Assembly (NCBI RefSeq): GCF_030687395.1
Contig: NZ_CP117430.1
Span: forward strand, 3,038,001 to 3,102,000
Source of the DNA: Pseudomonas wuhanensis
GTDB lineage: Bacteria; Pseudomonadota; Gammaproteobacteria; Pseudomonadales; Pseudomonadaceae
Reading direction: 5' to 3'
Length of the DNA: 64,000 bases
Shown here: piece after piece, positions 17,988 through 25,601 of the stretch
Layout of the letters: every line of letters begins with the position of its first letter
Numbering within the stretch: the first letter of the stretch is position 1
Made by a program: the position numbers and the translations under genes
The notes under the pieces: generated by a model
Database searches by the model: none
The model's input: the letters and a program-made list of their open reading frames with translations, nothing else
Told to the model about the DNA's origin: nothing

Positions 17988-18971
17988 ATGTTCAAAGGCA
18001 TTTTGATCGACAAGGACGACAGCAGTTACCGGGCCACCCTGCAAGAGATCAATGACGATCAATTGCCTGAAGGCGATGTGACCGTGCGTGTGGCGTACAG
18101 CACGCTGAACTTCAAGGATGGCCTGGCGATCACCGGCAGCAGCCCGGTGGTGCGCAAATTCCCGATGGTGCCGGGGATCGATCTGGCGGGCACTGTCGAA
18201 GTCAGCGGTCATCCGGACTACAAGGCCGGTGATCAAGTCCTGCTCAATGGCTGGGGCGCGGGCGAAGGACATTGGGGCGGATTGGCGCAGAAAGCTCGCC
18301 TGAATGGCGACTGGCTGATCCCGTTGCCCAAAGCATTCACCGCCGCGCAAGCGATGGCCATTGGCACGGCCGGTTACACGGCGATGCTGAGCATCCTGGC
18401 GCTGGAGCACAACGGCGTGAACCCCGACCAAGGCGAAGTGCTGGTGACGGGCGCCAACGGTGGCGTAGGCAGTTTCGCCATCACACTGCTGAGCAAACTC
18501 GGGTACCGCGTGGTGGCATCCACCGGTCGCACCGCCGAGCACGAATACCTCAAGCAACTGGGCGCCAGCGAAATCATCGACCGTGCCACGTTGTCGGAGC
18601 CGGGCAAACCGCTGACCAAGGAACGTTGGGCGGCGGTGATCGATTCGGTCGGCAGCCACACGCTGGCCAACGCTTGCGCAAGCACTCGGGCCAACGGCAC
18701 CGTCGCCGCCTGCGGTCTGGCCCAAGGCATGGACTTTCCGGCCTCCGTCGCGCCGTTCATTTTGCGCGGTGTGACCCTGGCCGGCATCAACAGCGTGACC
18801 CAGCCCAAAGCCAAGCGGATAGTGGCCTGGAATCGCCTGGCCAAGGATCTGGACTTCGCCTTGCTGCCGCTGATCAGTCACGAAATCGGCTTGAGTGAAA
18901 CCATCGATGCGGCGCGGCGTTTGCTCGCCGGCCAGTTGCGCGGCCGGGTAGTGGTCGACGTCAATCGTTGA
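17988..18971 (+). CDS. acuI: acrylyl-CoA reductase-type quinone oxidoreductase (YhdH/AcuI)
   Basis: The 327-residue zinc-free medium-chain dehydrogenase matches the YhdH/AcuI family: GALAI-type start MFKGILIDKDDSSYRATLQ, YSTLNFKDGLAITG, VPGIDLAGTVEVS, the NADPH-binding VLVTGANGGVGSFAITLLSK, and C-terminal AGQLRGRVVVDV. AcuI reduces toxic acryloyl-CoA to propionyl-CoA with NADPH. GGGAGGCAGTG precedes ATG 17988. The next gene on the same strand is 40 bases away. Confidence 0.9.
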   Translation: MFKGILIDKDDSSYRATLQEINDDQLPEGDVTVRVAYSTLNFKDGLAITGSSPVVRKFPMVPGIDLAGTVEVSGHPDYKAGDQVLLNGWGAGEGHWGGLAQKARLNGDWLIPLPKAFTAAQAMAIGTAGYTAMLSILALEHNGVNPDQGEVLVTGANGGVGSFAITLLSKLGYRVVASTGRTAEHEYLKQLGASEIIDRATLSEPGKPLTKERWAAVIDSVGSHTLANACASTRANGTVAACGLAQGMDFPASVAPFILRGVTLAGINSVTQPKAKRIVAWNRLAKDLDFALLPLISHEIGLSETIDAARRLLAGQLRGRVVVDVNR

Positions 18972-19011
18972 TCGTCTCGGCACACATCAGATAGAGAAGG
19001 AAGTATCAGTA

Positions 19012-19500
19012 ATGGATGTAAAGCTGCGTGAAGTGCTGCCCTTTAGCGTCTCGGGTTTGCAGGTGCGAACCCTCAATGCCGCAGAACAGCAGCCCGATAC
19101 CGCGCGTATCGGCCCTATGTGGGAACAATTTTTCGTTGAGGACGTTTTCGACAAGATCGCCGACAAACAGCCGGATTCCTTTATGTACGGCGTCTATTCC
19201 AACTACGAGTCCGACGCTTCTGGCCACTTCGATGTGACCGCGGGTGCAGCGGTCACCGCGCCCTCGGAGGACTTTGCGCAGATTCAAATTGAAGGTGGTG
19301 ATTACCTGGTGTTCAGCGCCAAAGGGCCGATGCCCGACAGCGTCATTCAGACGTGGGGCCTGATCTGGGCTTACTTCGAGGATAACCCGCAGGTTCGCCG
19401 CAAGTTCGCCACGGATTTCGAGGTCTACACCGGCCCGGAGACCGTGGCGGTCTATATCGGCATTCAGGATTCAGCCGCGCTCTCGCGTTCAAGCAACTGA
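19012..19500 (+). CDS. GyrI-like effector-binding protein
   Basis: The 162-residue protein is a single GyrI-like/AraC effector-binding domain: N-terminal VSGLQVRTLNAAEQ, a central MYGVYSNYESDASGHFDVTAGA, and a C-terminal DFEVYTGPETVAVYIGI strand. Such stand-alone domains bind small hydrophobic molecules and some protect against gyrase-directed compounds. Its end overlaps the convergent ada gene by 37 bases. It follows the AcuI-like gene and may be co-transcribed with it. Ligand unknown. Confidence 0.82.
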   Translation: MDVKLREVLPFSVSGLQVRTLNAAEQQPDTARIGPMWEQFFVEDVFDKIADKQPDSFMYGVYSNYESDASGHFDVTAGAAVTAPSEDFAQIQIEGGDYLVFSAKGPMPDSVIQTWGLIWAYFEDNPQVRRKFATDFEVYTGPETVAVYIGIQDSAALSRSSN

Positions 19501-20537
19501 CGCTTGCGCTCCACGCCCCAGCGATAGCCCGACAGGTTGCCATCGCTGCGCACCACTCGATGGCAAGGGATCGCCACCGCCAGGCTGTTCGCGCCACAGG
19601 CCTGGGCCACGGCGCGCACGGCTTTCGGTGCGCCGATGCGCTGAGCGATATCGGCATAACTGGCGGTGCTGCCGGCGGGAATCTCCCGTAGGGCTTGCCA
19701 CACCCGCTCCTGAAACGCCGTGCCGCGTACGTCCAGCGGCAGGTCCAGGCCGAGGGCCGGGGCTTCGATAAAACCCACCACTTTGGCAATCAACTGCTCG
19801 AACTCATGATCGGCGCCAATCAGATTGGCGCGCCTAAACTTGTCCTGCAGATCACAGACCAATTGATGCGGGTCGTCCCCCAACAGAATCGCGCAGACGC
19901 CGCGCTCACTTTGCGCCACCAGAATCGCTCCCAGAGAACACTGGCCGACGGCAAAACGAATGTCGTTGTTCTGCCCGGCCGCCCGGTAATCGCCGGGCTT
20001 CATGCCCAGCAGTTGATCCGCTGCTTCATAGAAACGGCTGTTGGAGTTGAATCCTGCGTCATACAGCGCATCGGTGACCGTGCCTCCATCCGCCAGGCGT
20101 TCGCGAACTTTGCGTGAACGATGGGCGGTGGCGTAGCCCTTGGGCGTCAGACCGGTAATGGCCTTGAACACGCGATGGAAGTGGAAACTGCTCAGACCGG
20201 CAGCGTCCGCCAGTTCATTCAGCGCGGGCAAGGTCTCGGCGGATTCGATGTGACGGCATGCGGCGGCTACGGTCGTGGCGTGTTGTGCGGCGATGTCGCT
20301 TTGATCTTTCGCCGCTCGTTTGCTGGGGCGATAACCCGCCGCCTGAGCTTGTTCGGCGGTGTCGAAGAACTCGACATTCTGCGGCTTCGGCAAACGCGCC
20401 AGGCTGCTGGGGCGGCAGTAGATACCGGTGGTTTTCACCGCATACACAAACTGCCCGTCGGCGCGGGGATCGCGCGCGACCACGGCGGCCCAGCGAGGAT
20501 CGTTTTCGGTGGCGATATTTTTCGAATGAGTTGTCAT
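19464..20537 (-). CDS. ada: Ada: alkylation-response regulator and O6-methylguanine-DNA methyltransferase
   Basis: The 357-residue protein has the Ada layout: an N-terminal methylphosphotriester domain (about 10-75), an AraC-type helix-turn-helix pair (about 85-180; SSFHFHRVFKAITGLTPKGY), and a C-terminal methyltransferase (about 195-350) with the active-site motif AIPCHRVVRSDGNLSGYRWG. In the N-terminal domain the acceptor cysteine of TTGIYCRPSS is present, but the other three zinc ligands of E. coli Ada are Ser, Ser and Ala here (CRPSS and RPSKRAA instead of CRPSC and RPCKRC). The methyltransferase domain looks intact. Two Ada-box-like sites lie upstream of this gene and of the alkB pair. 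ATG 20537 is preferred; ATG 20564 is also possible. Confidence 0.92.
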   Translation of the reverse strand: MTTHSKNIATENDPRWAAVVARDPRADGQFVYAVKTTGIYCRPSSLARLPKPQNVEFFDTAEQAQAAGYRPSKRAAKDQSDIAAQHATTVAAACRHIESAETLPALNELADAAGLSSFHFHRVFKAITGLTPKGYATAHRSRKVRERLADGGTVTDALYDAGFNSNSRFYEAADQLLGMKPGDYRAAGQNNDIRFAVGQCSLGAILVAQSERGVCAILLGDDPHQLVCDLQDKFRRANLIGADHEFEQLIAKVVGFIEAPALGLDLPLDVRGTAFQERVWQALREIPAGSTASYADIAQRIGAPKAVRAVAQACGANSLAVAIPCHRVVRSDGNLSGYRWGVERKRQLLERESAAES

Positions 20538-20603
20538 GGCTTCATGTCCGTTGACCCGTTTCATGCAGATTAACCAGCCGCCATAGACACCACACTCCGG
20601 GTC

Positions 20604-20616
20604 TTGCGGTCGAATT
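20604..20616 (-). promoter_or_regulatory. Ada-box-like operator upstream of ada
   Basis: On the minus strand this reads AAT-TCGACC-GCAA, the same AAT-N6-GCAA layout as the E. coli ada promoter box. It lies within a 29-base segment (20594-20622) that recurs almost unchanged at 22069-22097 before the oxygenase-alkB pair. It is 67 bases upstream of ada. Confidence 0.65.
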
Positions 20617-20624
20617 CAACGGTT

Positions 20625-21290
20625 TCATTCCGCGGTACGAAAGGTGAAGTTGATCCGCTGTTCGCCCAACTGAGGGTGATAACCCTCCTTGATCGGCAAT
20701 ACGCCGTGATAACGCAAACGATCGACGCCGCCCCAGACCACGATGTCGCCGTGCAACAGCGGCACGCGTTGGCTTTTGGCGCTGCGTTCGAAGCCACCGA
20801 ACAGGAACGTCGCGGGCAATCCCAAGGACACCGACACGATAGGGGCTGCGTAGGAACCTTCATTCTTGTCCTGATGCAATGACATCCTGGCACCGGGAAT
20901 ATAGCGGTTGATCAGGCAGGAATCGGGTACGAAATCCGTAAACCCTGCCTCTCGCGCCGCCGCCTGCGCCAGCTCGAAAAACACCTCGGGCATTTCAGGC
21001 CAGGGCAGGCCGGTCTGCGGATCGTTGCGAGTGTACTTGTAGCCGCTGCGGTCGGTGGTCCAGCCCCAGGTGCCGCAACTGCTCAAGGCCACCGACATGG
21101 TAAAGCCGCCGGGTGTGACCATTTGCCGAAAGGGCGCCGCTGCCAGAACCGCCTCCAATGCCGGCAGTAACCGGTCAAGCCAGGGCAGGGCGAAGCCTCT
21201 AAGCACGCAGGATTGTTCGCCGATTTGCTCGCGCCGGGGTTGCTGCTCGGGTTCGACATCGGCAAACAAATCGAGGGTAATCGGGCTCAT
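20625..21290 (-). CDS. alkB: AlkB-type DNA/RNA demethylase
   Basis: The 221-residue 2-oxoglutarate/Fe(II) dioxygenase removes 1-methyladenine and 3-methylcytosine. Motifs visible are the substrate region WGWTTDRSGYKYTRNDPQTG, the iron ligands H-x-D in SLHQDKNEG and His in RLRYHGVLP, and the 2OG-binding RINFTFR near the end. ATG 21290 comes four bases after the stop of the upstream oxygenase gene, so the two are coupled; an earlier ATG at 21305 overlaps that gene. It precedes ada on the same strand by 87 bases. Confidence 0.93.
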   Translation of the reverse strand: MSPITLDLFADVEPEQQPRREQIGEQSCVLRGFALPWLDRLLPALEAVLAAAPFRQMVTPGGFTMSVALSSCGTWGWTTDRSGYKYTRNDPQTGLPWPEMPEVFFELAQAAAREAGFTDFVPDSCLINRYIPGARMSLHQDKNEGSYAAPIVSVSLGLPATFLFGGFERSAKSQRVPLLHGDIVVWGGVDRLRYHGVLPIKEGYHPQLGEQRINFTFRTAE

Positions 21291-21294
21291 GGGG

Positions 21295-22005
21295 TCATAG
21301 CGCATCGTGAAAGATGATTCCAAGGGTATGCCGTTTTCCACTGTGCAGGCGACTCACCCCGTGACGCAGGGTCACTCGGTAATAGCCGCGAACGCCTTTT
21401 ACCGGGCGCTGATTCACGGCAAAAATCAACGCATCGCCTTTCTTCAGACCGATGACTTGCGGGCGCGACTGCATCCGTGGGCGTTGTTCGGTCAGCACAA
21501 ATTCACCGCCGGTGAAATCTTCCCCCGGTGCTGACAGAAGAATCGCCACTTGCAGCGGGAAAACGTGTTCGCCGTACAGATCCTGATGCAAACAGTTGTA
21601 GTCCTGCGGGCCATATTGCAGCAACAAAGGCGTGGGGCGCTCCTGACCGGCGGCATGACAGCGTTGCAAAAATGCTTCGTGCGATTCGGGGAAACGGGTC
21701 GGCAGGTCCATGCATTCGTACCAGCGATTGGCGATTGGAACCAGTCGAGGGTAGAGCGCGCTACGCAACCGGGCCACCGGATCCGGCAGCGGGTACTTGA
21801 AGTACTTGTACTCACCACGGCCAAAACCGTGGCGAGCCATCACCACTTTCGAGCGAAAGGGTTCGGGCCGGTCGTACAGGGCGCTTATTTCATCGCAGGT
21901 CTCAGGGCTTAAAAACGACCGGATTAGCGCGCAGCCATCCTGATCGAGTTGCTGCTCCAGTACGGTCCAGTCGAGGGCATCGTTTTGAATCGGGTCGGTA
22001 AACAA
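21295..22005 (-). CDS. 2OG-Fe(II) oxygenase of alkylated-DNA-repair type
   Basis: The 236-residue protein resembles the 2OG-Fe(II) oxygenase family found next to alkB and ada in proteobacteria and assigned to oxidative repair of damaged DNA. Visible motifs are YNCLHQDLYGEHVFP (iron ligands H-x-D), DFTGGEFVLTEQRPR, and the later His in VTLRHGVSRLHSGKRH with Arg for 2OG. A TTG at 22005 is preferred because AAGGAG lies nine bases before it; the earlier TTG at 22026 starts inside that region. It is the first gene of the alkylation-repair set, 74 bases downstream of an Ada box. Confidence 0.85.
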   Translation of the reverse strand: MFTDPIQNDALDWTVLEQQLDQDGCALIRSFLSPETCDEISALYDRPEPFRSKVVMARHGFGRGEYKYFKYPLPDPVARLRSALYPRLVPIANRWYECMDLPTRFPESHEAFLQRCHAAGQERPTPLLLQYGPQDYNCLHQDLYGEHVFPLQVAILLSAPGEDFTGGEFVLTEQRPRMQSRPQVIGLKKGDALIFAVNQRPVKGVRGYYRVTLRHGVSRLHSGKRHTLGIIFHDAL

Positions 22006-22078
22006 GGGTTCTGACTCCTTGACCAAAAGGTCGAGGCGGCCAGTTTAGTGAGCGTTGCGGGAGCAAGCACTCCGGCGC

Positions 22079-22091
22079 TTGCGGTCGAATT
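22079..22091 (-). promoter_or_regulatory. Ada-box-like operator upstream of the oxygenase-alkB pair
   Basis: Identical to the ada-proximal site: AAT-TCGACC-GCAA on the minus strand, within a 29-base near-copy of that region. A TAAACT hexamer further downstream (near 22045) could serve as a -10 element. Confidence 0.65.
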
Positions 22092-22132
22092 CGACAGGGG
22101 AGCAGACGTCCATGTTGTCGCTCCAGGTCGAA

Positions 22133-22309
22133 TTACAGCGCTTTACTCACGCTGATCTCGCTGATGACATCCTCAGTCTGGCCATGAATAACGTCCAGAG
22201 CAGCCTTGGCTTCTTCTTCGGTGCCGTTTTCAAGCTGGGCGAATTCGAAGCGGCGCTCGCCGTTGAGTTTGTATTTGATGACGTACTTGGTCGTCTGGGC
22301 CACGGTCAT
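22133..22309 (-). CDS. small hypothetical protein, 58 residues
   Basis: ATG 22309 follows ACAGGCAGGT and opens MTVAQTTKYVIKYKLNGERR. The acidic product then reads FEFAQLENGTEEEAKAALDV and ends SVSKAL. It looks like a compact beta-beta-alpha fold. It follows the DUF1883 gene by 22 bases on the same strand and probably shares its transcript. Too short for a 60-residue cutoff. Function unknown. Confidence 0.7.
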   Translation of the reverse strand: MTVAQTTKYVIKYKLNGERRFEFAQLENGTEEEAKAALDVIHGQTEDVISEISVSKAL

Positions 22310-22331
22310 ACCTGCCTGTTTTGGTGTGGGC

Positions 22332-22634
22332 TCAGCTCAGTTTCGAGCTGGAGCGGCGGATGATCTTGATCGAGTGTGTCAGGGTCGGTTTGCGGGTCAC
22401 GCTGATCGGCCGGCGATTGACCGTGTCGATGGTGATGTTCCAGAAACCGGTGCTCGGCGCGGTGATCCGGGCCGGGAAAGTGTCGAATGCGCCGCCGTGG
22501 TAGGTATGACGGCCGCCATTCTTGAAGCTGCGGAAGTTGGCGTCGTTCATCAAGCGGATGTTGCACATTTGGGAGCACTGGATGACGACGATGTCGTCTT
22601 CGTTGAGGTGCTCGCGCTGGTGGATAAATTTCAT
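22332..22634 (-). CDS. DUF1883-domain protein
   Basis: The 100-residue protein matches DUF1883: MKFIHQREHLNEDDIVVIQC, NIRLMNDANFRSFKNGGRHT and WNITIDTVNRRP. It is small, soluble and probably all beta. GGAGGCGCCCC in front of ATG 22634 is a good ribosome binding site. The family is found alone and fused to TIR domains in other bacteria, with no established activity. The 58-residue gene follows in the same direction. Confidence 0.8.
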   Translation of the reverse strand: MKFIHQREHLNEDDIVVIQCSQMCNIRLMNDANFRSFKNGGRHTYHGGAFDTFPARITAPSTGFWNITIDTVNRRPISVTRKPTLTHSIKIIRRSSSKLS

Positions 22635-22846
22635 GGGGCGCCTCCAGAAGGGCTTTTTCTACAAAATCAAAACGATAGCATGGGCGATTGGCGCAGTTTA
22701 TCAGCCCGAACAGGTTATTATCCGGCTGTCGAGGTCCGCTTTGACAATTAAAAACAGTTATTCGGAATTCTATGAGCGATAAAAGCAATGAGCCTCGGAG
22801 AAAAACAGTATTTGTGCTGTCGGAGGGTCTTTATCGGAGGTTATGT

Positions 22847-23203
22847 ATGAAGTGGGGTGTTCTGGTCGTGCCGTTGGCGTTGGCAGTGGGTGGATGTGCG
22901 AGTGTCTCGGACATCAATGAGACACTGCCCACCATGAGTGTGATTTCAGGCAAGAAGCCCCATGAGTACGCGCAGTGCCTGGTCCAAAAGCTGGCCGATA
23001 GCCGTGGAGCCCTGCAAGTCGAGCCGCAGAAGGAGGGCGTGCGGGTTATCGTGCCGCAGAAGTTCTCGTCGGGGCCGGCAGCGGTGTTTGACATCGAAGA
23101 CCGTTCCGGCGGCAGCAGCATCAAGCTGCATGAACGCATCTCCAATGTGCCTTTGCGCCCATGGGATGTGCGCAATGCCGCCACCGCGTGCATATCAGGC
23201 TGA
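22847..23203 (+). CDS. small lipoprotein
   Basis: The 118-residue product has a lipoprotein signal, MKWGVLVVPLALAVGGCAS, with lipobox AVGGC and Ala-Ser after the cysteine, suggesting outer-membrane sorting. The mature domain (KKPHEYAQCLVQKLADSRGA, GPAAVFDIEDRSGGSSIKLHE) is a small alpha/beta fold with two further cysteines. TCGGAGG precedes ATG 22847; in-frame starts from 22772 would give an implausible N-terminus. Function unknown. Confidence 0.78.
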   Translation: MKWGVLVVPLALAVGGCASVSDINETLPTMSVISGKKPHEYAQCLVQKLADSRGALQVEPQKEGVRVIVPQKFSSGPAAVFDIEDRSGGSSIKLHERISNVPLRPWDVRNAATACISG

Positions 23204-23275
23204 TAAACTACCCCCAGTCAGCATCGATGCCGTCAAAGTCGCGCTTTGACGGCATTGTCATTTCTGGAGTTGAGC

Positions 23276-23506
23276 ATGAAGCGAGAGCAGGTGCGGGAGC
23301 GCCATGCAGAGGGTCATATCTCTGCCACCCACGTGATTCAGAACCCGGCGAATTCGGGGGAGTGGATCGTGTTTTTCAAGAAAAGCGCCGGGCGCAGTTT
23401 TTTTCTGGTGGATGACAACGATGAAGTCGAGTCCTTCAGTCGCCTCGACGATTTAATCGAGACCGTGCGCGGGCTCGGGATCAAATTCGCCGAAATTCAT
23501 ATGTAG
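23276..23506 (+). CDS. small hypothetical protein
   Basis: The 76-residue product opens MKREQVRERHAEGHISATHV and has a beta-hairpin-like WIVFFKKSAGRSFFLVDDND followed by a helix (FSRLDDLIETVRGLGIKFAE). TGGAGTTGAGC precedes ATG 23276; the upstream in-frame start at 23246 has no binding site. It appears cytoplasmic and may be a small regulatory or stress protein. No family is recognised. A REP doublet follows its stop. Confidence 0.65.
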   Translation: MKREQVRERHAEGHISATHVIQNPANSGEWIVFFKKSAGRSFFLVDDNDEVESFSRLDDLIETVRGLGIKFAEIHM

Positions 23507-23520
23507 GGCAAACGCAGAGC

Positions 23521-23613
23521 CTGTGGGAGCGTGGCTTGCCCGCGAAGAATGCACCGCGTTTTTTCAGGTATTTCGCGTCATCGTTCATCGCGGGCAAGCC
23601 ACGCTCCCACAGG
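23521..23613. repeat. REP doublet, variant core
   Basis: Inverted units of CTGTGGGAGCGTGGCTTGCC and its complement enclose a 45-base linker. The core has GTGGCTTGCC instead of GGGCTTGCC, and both arms carry the matching change, so base pairing has been preserved. Confidence 0.88.
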
Positions 23614-23638
23614 ATTTGTGTGGCCCAGGTTGGAAGCA

Positions 23639-23920
23639 CTACTTGCAGACCACCACCACGCTGCGGTTTTTGTAGTTGCCGACGTCGACGCCCAGGGTCT
23701 TGTCGCTTTCCTGGGGCGAAGGTGTGCCGTCGGTACCGACAATCCGATAACCGGTGCCGGCACAAGAGGCATCGGCTTTTTCGTAGCAGGTGGCCCAAGC
23801 GTTGGCTTCCCCGGAGCAGTCGATGCTCAGGCCTTGCTCGCCATTTTTCAGGTAAGTCGTTTCGGACGTGGCGCAGCCGCTCAAGGCCAGGACTGCAATC
23901 AGTGGCAATAATTTATTCAT
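23639..23920 (-). CDS. small lipoprotein, YecR-like
   Basis: The 93-residue product has lipobox LALSGC after MNKLLPLIAV and a mature part with four further cysteines (SIDCSGE, ATCYEKA, ASCAGTG, VVVCK). The TTYLKNGEQGLSIDCSGEAN and CAGTGYRIVG segments recall the YecR-like lipoprotein family. It should be anchored in the outer membrane facing the periplasm. Start 23920 is chosen because the lipoprotein signal begins there. Confidence 0.75.
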   Translation of the reverse strand: MNKLLPLIAVLALSGCATSETTYLKNGEQGLSIDCSGEANAWATCYEKADASCAGTGYRIVGTDGTPSPQESDKTLGVDVGNYKNRSVVVVCK

Positions 23921-24012
23921 GTCGTGAGGGTCGTCTGTGATGGTGGCTAAATGCTGTGACCGCGGCCGCATCGAAAGGTTGTAGCGAATGGCCACTTCGT
24001 TGCAGATAATCA

Positions 24013-24040
24013 CAAAAAAGCCCTGCACAAAGGCAGGGCT
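24013..24040 (-). terminator. intrinsic terminator of the 62-residue gene
   Basis: AGCCCTGC and GCAGGGCT form the stem on the minus strand, with TTTTTTGTG after it. It lies 20 bases beyond the stop of the gene at 24060-24248. Confidence 0.8.
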
Positions 24041-24059
24041 GTGTCATTTCAGGTTCAGC

Positions 24060-24248
24060 TCAAGGCTTGTCCTTGCCACGCCGCTTGGGGGCTGCGGGTT
24101 GATCTTGCAACACAGATGCCACTTCAATCGCCAGCGCTTCTGTCGGGAACGGCCCGGCAATATTCTCGCCGCCGGCGCTGTCTACCCACCACTGGCCGTC
24201 TTTTGCCTGATTGATCAGGTACCCGTTAACGCTTTTTGCTGCCGACAT
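24060..24248 (-). CDS. small hypothetical protein, 62 residues
   Basis: MSAAKSVNGYLINQAKDGQW then WVDSAGGENIAGPFPTEALA, with a basic tail PKRRGKDKP. The aromatic/glycine pattern suggests a small beta-sheet protein. It has its own terminator. The 280 bases between it and galU hold no gene I can support. Function unknown. Confidence 0.6.
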   Translation of the reverse strand: MSAAKSVNGYLINQAKDGQWWVDSAGGENIAGPFPTEALAIEVASVLQDQPAAPKRRGKDKP

Positions 24249-24528
24249 CTATCTGCCTCGTTGGCTGGTTCAATCGCGCAATGATAGCGCCAAATGCCCT
24301 CAACAGGTGCCGATGGTGTAGGGTGGGGCGGATTGTCTTTCGGATGATGGCCGCGCAGATCTGCCGATCTCTGCTATCTATAAGGGGTTGTGCAATGTAT
24401 CTGCGGAACTATCCATCAGAATATTTCTCTATGATGGCATCGGTTAGCCAGCGCTGGGCATTGTAAGGTGCCTGCCGCCTGATTAGACTGCGCCGAAACT
24501 CGAACACACAGCCCTTTCAAGGACTTAT

Positions 24529-25368
24529 ATGATCAAGAAATGCTTGTTCCCAGCAGCCGGTTACGGTACTCGCTTCCTGCCAGCGACTAAAGCCATGCCC
24601 AAAGAAATGCTGCCGGTGGTAAACAAGCCACTGATCCAGTACGGCGTCGAAGAAGCACTGGACGCCGGGTTGACCGAAATCTCCATCGTCACCGGTCGCG
24701 GCAAGCGTGCTCTGGAAGACCACTTCGATATCAGCTACGAGCTGGAAAACCAGATCAAGGGCACCGACAAGGAAAAATACCTGGTCGGTATCCGTAAACT
24801 GCTCGACGAGTGCTCGTTCTCCTACACTCGTCAGACCGAAATGAAAGGCTTGGGCCACGCGATTCTGACGGGCCGTCCGCTGATCGGCGACGAACCTTTC
24901 GCCGTGGTACTGGCGGATGACTTGTGCGTCAACCTCGAAGGCGATGGCGTACTGACCCAGATGGTCAAGCTGTACAAGCAGTTCCGCTGCTCGATCGTGG
25001 CCATTCAGGAAGTCGATCCACAAGAAACCAACAAGTACGGCGTGATTGCCGGTGAGATGATCCGCGACGACATCTACCGCGTTCACAGCATGGTCGAGAA
25101 GCCAAAGCCTGAAGACGCACCGTCGAACCTGGCGATCATCGGCCGTTACATCCTGACTCCGGACATCTTCGACCTGATCGAACAAACCGAGCCAGGCAAG
25201 GGCGGCGAAATCCAGATCACCGACGCCCTGATGAAGCAGGCACAAAACGGCTGCGTCATGGCCTACAAGTTCAAAGGCAAGCGTTTCGACTGCGGTGGCG
25301 CCGAAGGCTACATCGACGCGACCAACTTCTGCTTCGAGAACTTCTATAAGACTGGTAAGGCTTACTGA
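24529..25368 (+). CDS. galU: UTP-glucose-1-phosphate uridylyltransferase
   Basis: The 279-residue cytoplasmic enzyme makes UDP-glucose from UTP and glucose 1-phosphate, feeding lipopolysaccharide and exopolysaccharide synthesis. The nucleotidyltransferase signature AGYGTRFLPATKAMPKEMLP is at the N-terminus, with FAVVLADDL near residue 125, MVEKPKPEDAPSNLAIIGRY near 185 and the C-terminal KGKRFDCGGAEGYI. Length matches bacterial GalU. A strong terminator follows. Confidence 0.96.
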   Translation: MIKKCLFPAAGYGTRFLPATKAMPKEMLPVVNKPLIQYGVEEALDAGLTEISIVTGRGKRALEDHFDISYELENQIKGTDKEKYLVGIRKLLDECSFSYTRQTEMKGLGHAILTGRPLIGDEPFAVVLADDLCVNLEGDGVLTQMVKLYKQFRCSIVAIQEVDPQETNKYGVIAGEMIRDDIYRVHSMVEKPKPEDAPSNLAIIGRYILTPDIFDLIEQTEPGKGGEIQITDALMKQAQNGCVMAYKFKGKRFDCGGAEGYIDATNFCFENFYKTGKAY

Positions 25369-25396
25369 TAGCGGTCTGAGCTGCTTGACACAAACA

Positions 25397-25425
25397 AAAA
25401 CCCCGACTCGTTCGGGGTTTTTTTT
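25397..25425 (+). terminator. intrinsic terminator of galU
   Basis: AAAACCCCGA and TCGGGGTTTT form the stem, followed by TTTTT. It separates galU from the MFS gene. Confidence 0.9.
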
Positions 25426-25601
25426 GTCTATTCAAAGGCAATTTGTTTCCGCCAAGAAATATATTTCCTGTTGCCCAATTGATTAGGCGTTGTCATTAAT
25501 GAAATCGACTGGACCCCGGCAAGGGAGTGCCCAAGGTTTGGTCCGCGGCAGCATTGCTGAATGCCCCGTGAATTTTTTGGCGGTGACAGGGAGTTTGGCT
25601 A

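Noticed and set aside
24395..24466. 23-codon ORF before galU
   Set aside because: A weak AAGGGG precedes its ATG, but length and composition give no support for coding.
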